A program made the translations under genes and the position numbers. Below, one piece after another: positions 21,326 to 21,368 of a DNA stretch of 21,368 bases. Every line of letters starts with the position of its first letter. Within the stretch, counting starts at the first letter, position 1. The notes under the pieces were generated by a model that was not told the origin of the DNA, did not search any database, and worked only from the letters and a program-made list of their open reading frames with translations. This DNA is from an uncultured Atopobium sp. (GTDB lineage: Bacteria > Actinomycetota > Coriobacteriia > Coriobacteriales > Atopobiaceae): positions 1-21,368 of the forward strand of contig CAMPCT010000015.1 in the NCBI GenBank assembly GCA_946647055.1, given 5' to 3'.

Positions 21326-21368
21326 CCCGGTACAGGTCGCTTTTCCGGAGCCGTACCCGGTACAGGTC
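21326..21368. repeat. 13-bp direct repeat at the right edge
   Basis: CCCGGTACAGGTC occurs at 21326-21338 and 21356-21368, 30 bases apart, and the second copy is cut by the window end. The part between contains GTACC (21353-21357), which is inverted relative to GGTAC (21329-21333). It lies in non-coding sequence after the terminator. It may begin a repeat array or a REP-like element. Confidence 0.6.

Overview
The window carries an almost complete division-and-cell-wall (dcw) cluster from a high-G+C Gram-positive bacterium. I read it as Actinomycetota, most likely class Coriobacteriia (Olsenella/Atopobium-like). Reasons: high G+C coding; no ftsA between ftsQ and ftsZ but a sepF and a divIVA; the run ftsZ-pgeF-yggS-sepF-proC-yggT-divIVA; and an accessory nuclease-like gene flanked by hairpin repeats. 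The rank below phylum is inference from gene order and remembered protein style, not a database search.

Layout. (1) 1-1777 is an accessory flank of lower G+C. It holds one gene, 403-1353, whose C-terminal half looks like a Vsr/DUF559-type PD-(D/E)XK nuclease. Two hairpin repeats lie upstream of it and three downstream, all in the same orientation. A rho-independent terminator (1535-1564) and a triple 10-bp-spaced MraZ box (1680-1709) mark the change to the dcw cluster. (2) 1778-15830, all on the + strand: mraZ, rsmH, ftsL-like, ftsI, murF, mraY, murD, ftsW, murG, murC, murB, ftsQ. Many junctions overlap or are only a few bases long. murE, normally between ftsI and murF, is absent. (3) 15831-16136 is an A+T-rich regulatory region before ftsZ, with a perfect 15-bp direct repeat, two inverted repeats and the best promoter in the window. 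(4) 16137-21245: ftsZ, pgeF, yggS, sepF, proC, yggT, divIVA, closed by a strong hairpin at 21271-21294. A 13-bp direct repeat lies at the right edge.

How the genes work together. MurC, MurD and MurF build the UDP-MurNAc peptide from the product of MurB. MraY and MurG turn it into lipid II. FtsW (glycosyltransferase) and FtsI (transpeptidase) polymerise it at the septum under control of FtsQ and FtsL. FtsZ is tethered by SepF, which replaces FtsA, and DivIVA marks curved membrane. PgeF edits precursors. YggS and ProC are small metabolic genes commonly found in this neighbourhood.

The most unusual signals are: a 148-base stretch without a single T just before ftsL (3228-3375); the hairpin arrays around the nuclease-like gene; the repeat-rich ftsZ control region; a shared element (TATACT, one variable base, TGGGGT) at the same distance upstream of sepF and divIVA; a tyrosine-rich acidic tail on FtsQ; and replacement of the usual DivIVA membrane-insertion residues at positions 17-18. 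I saw no tRNA, rRNA, CRISPR array or transposase.
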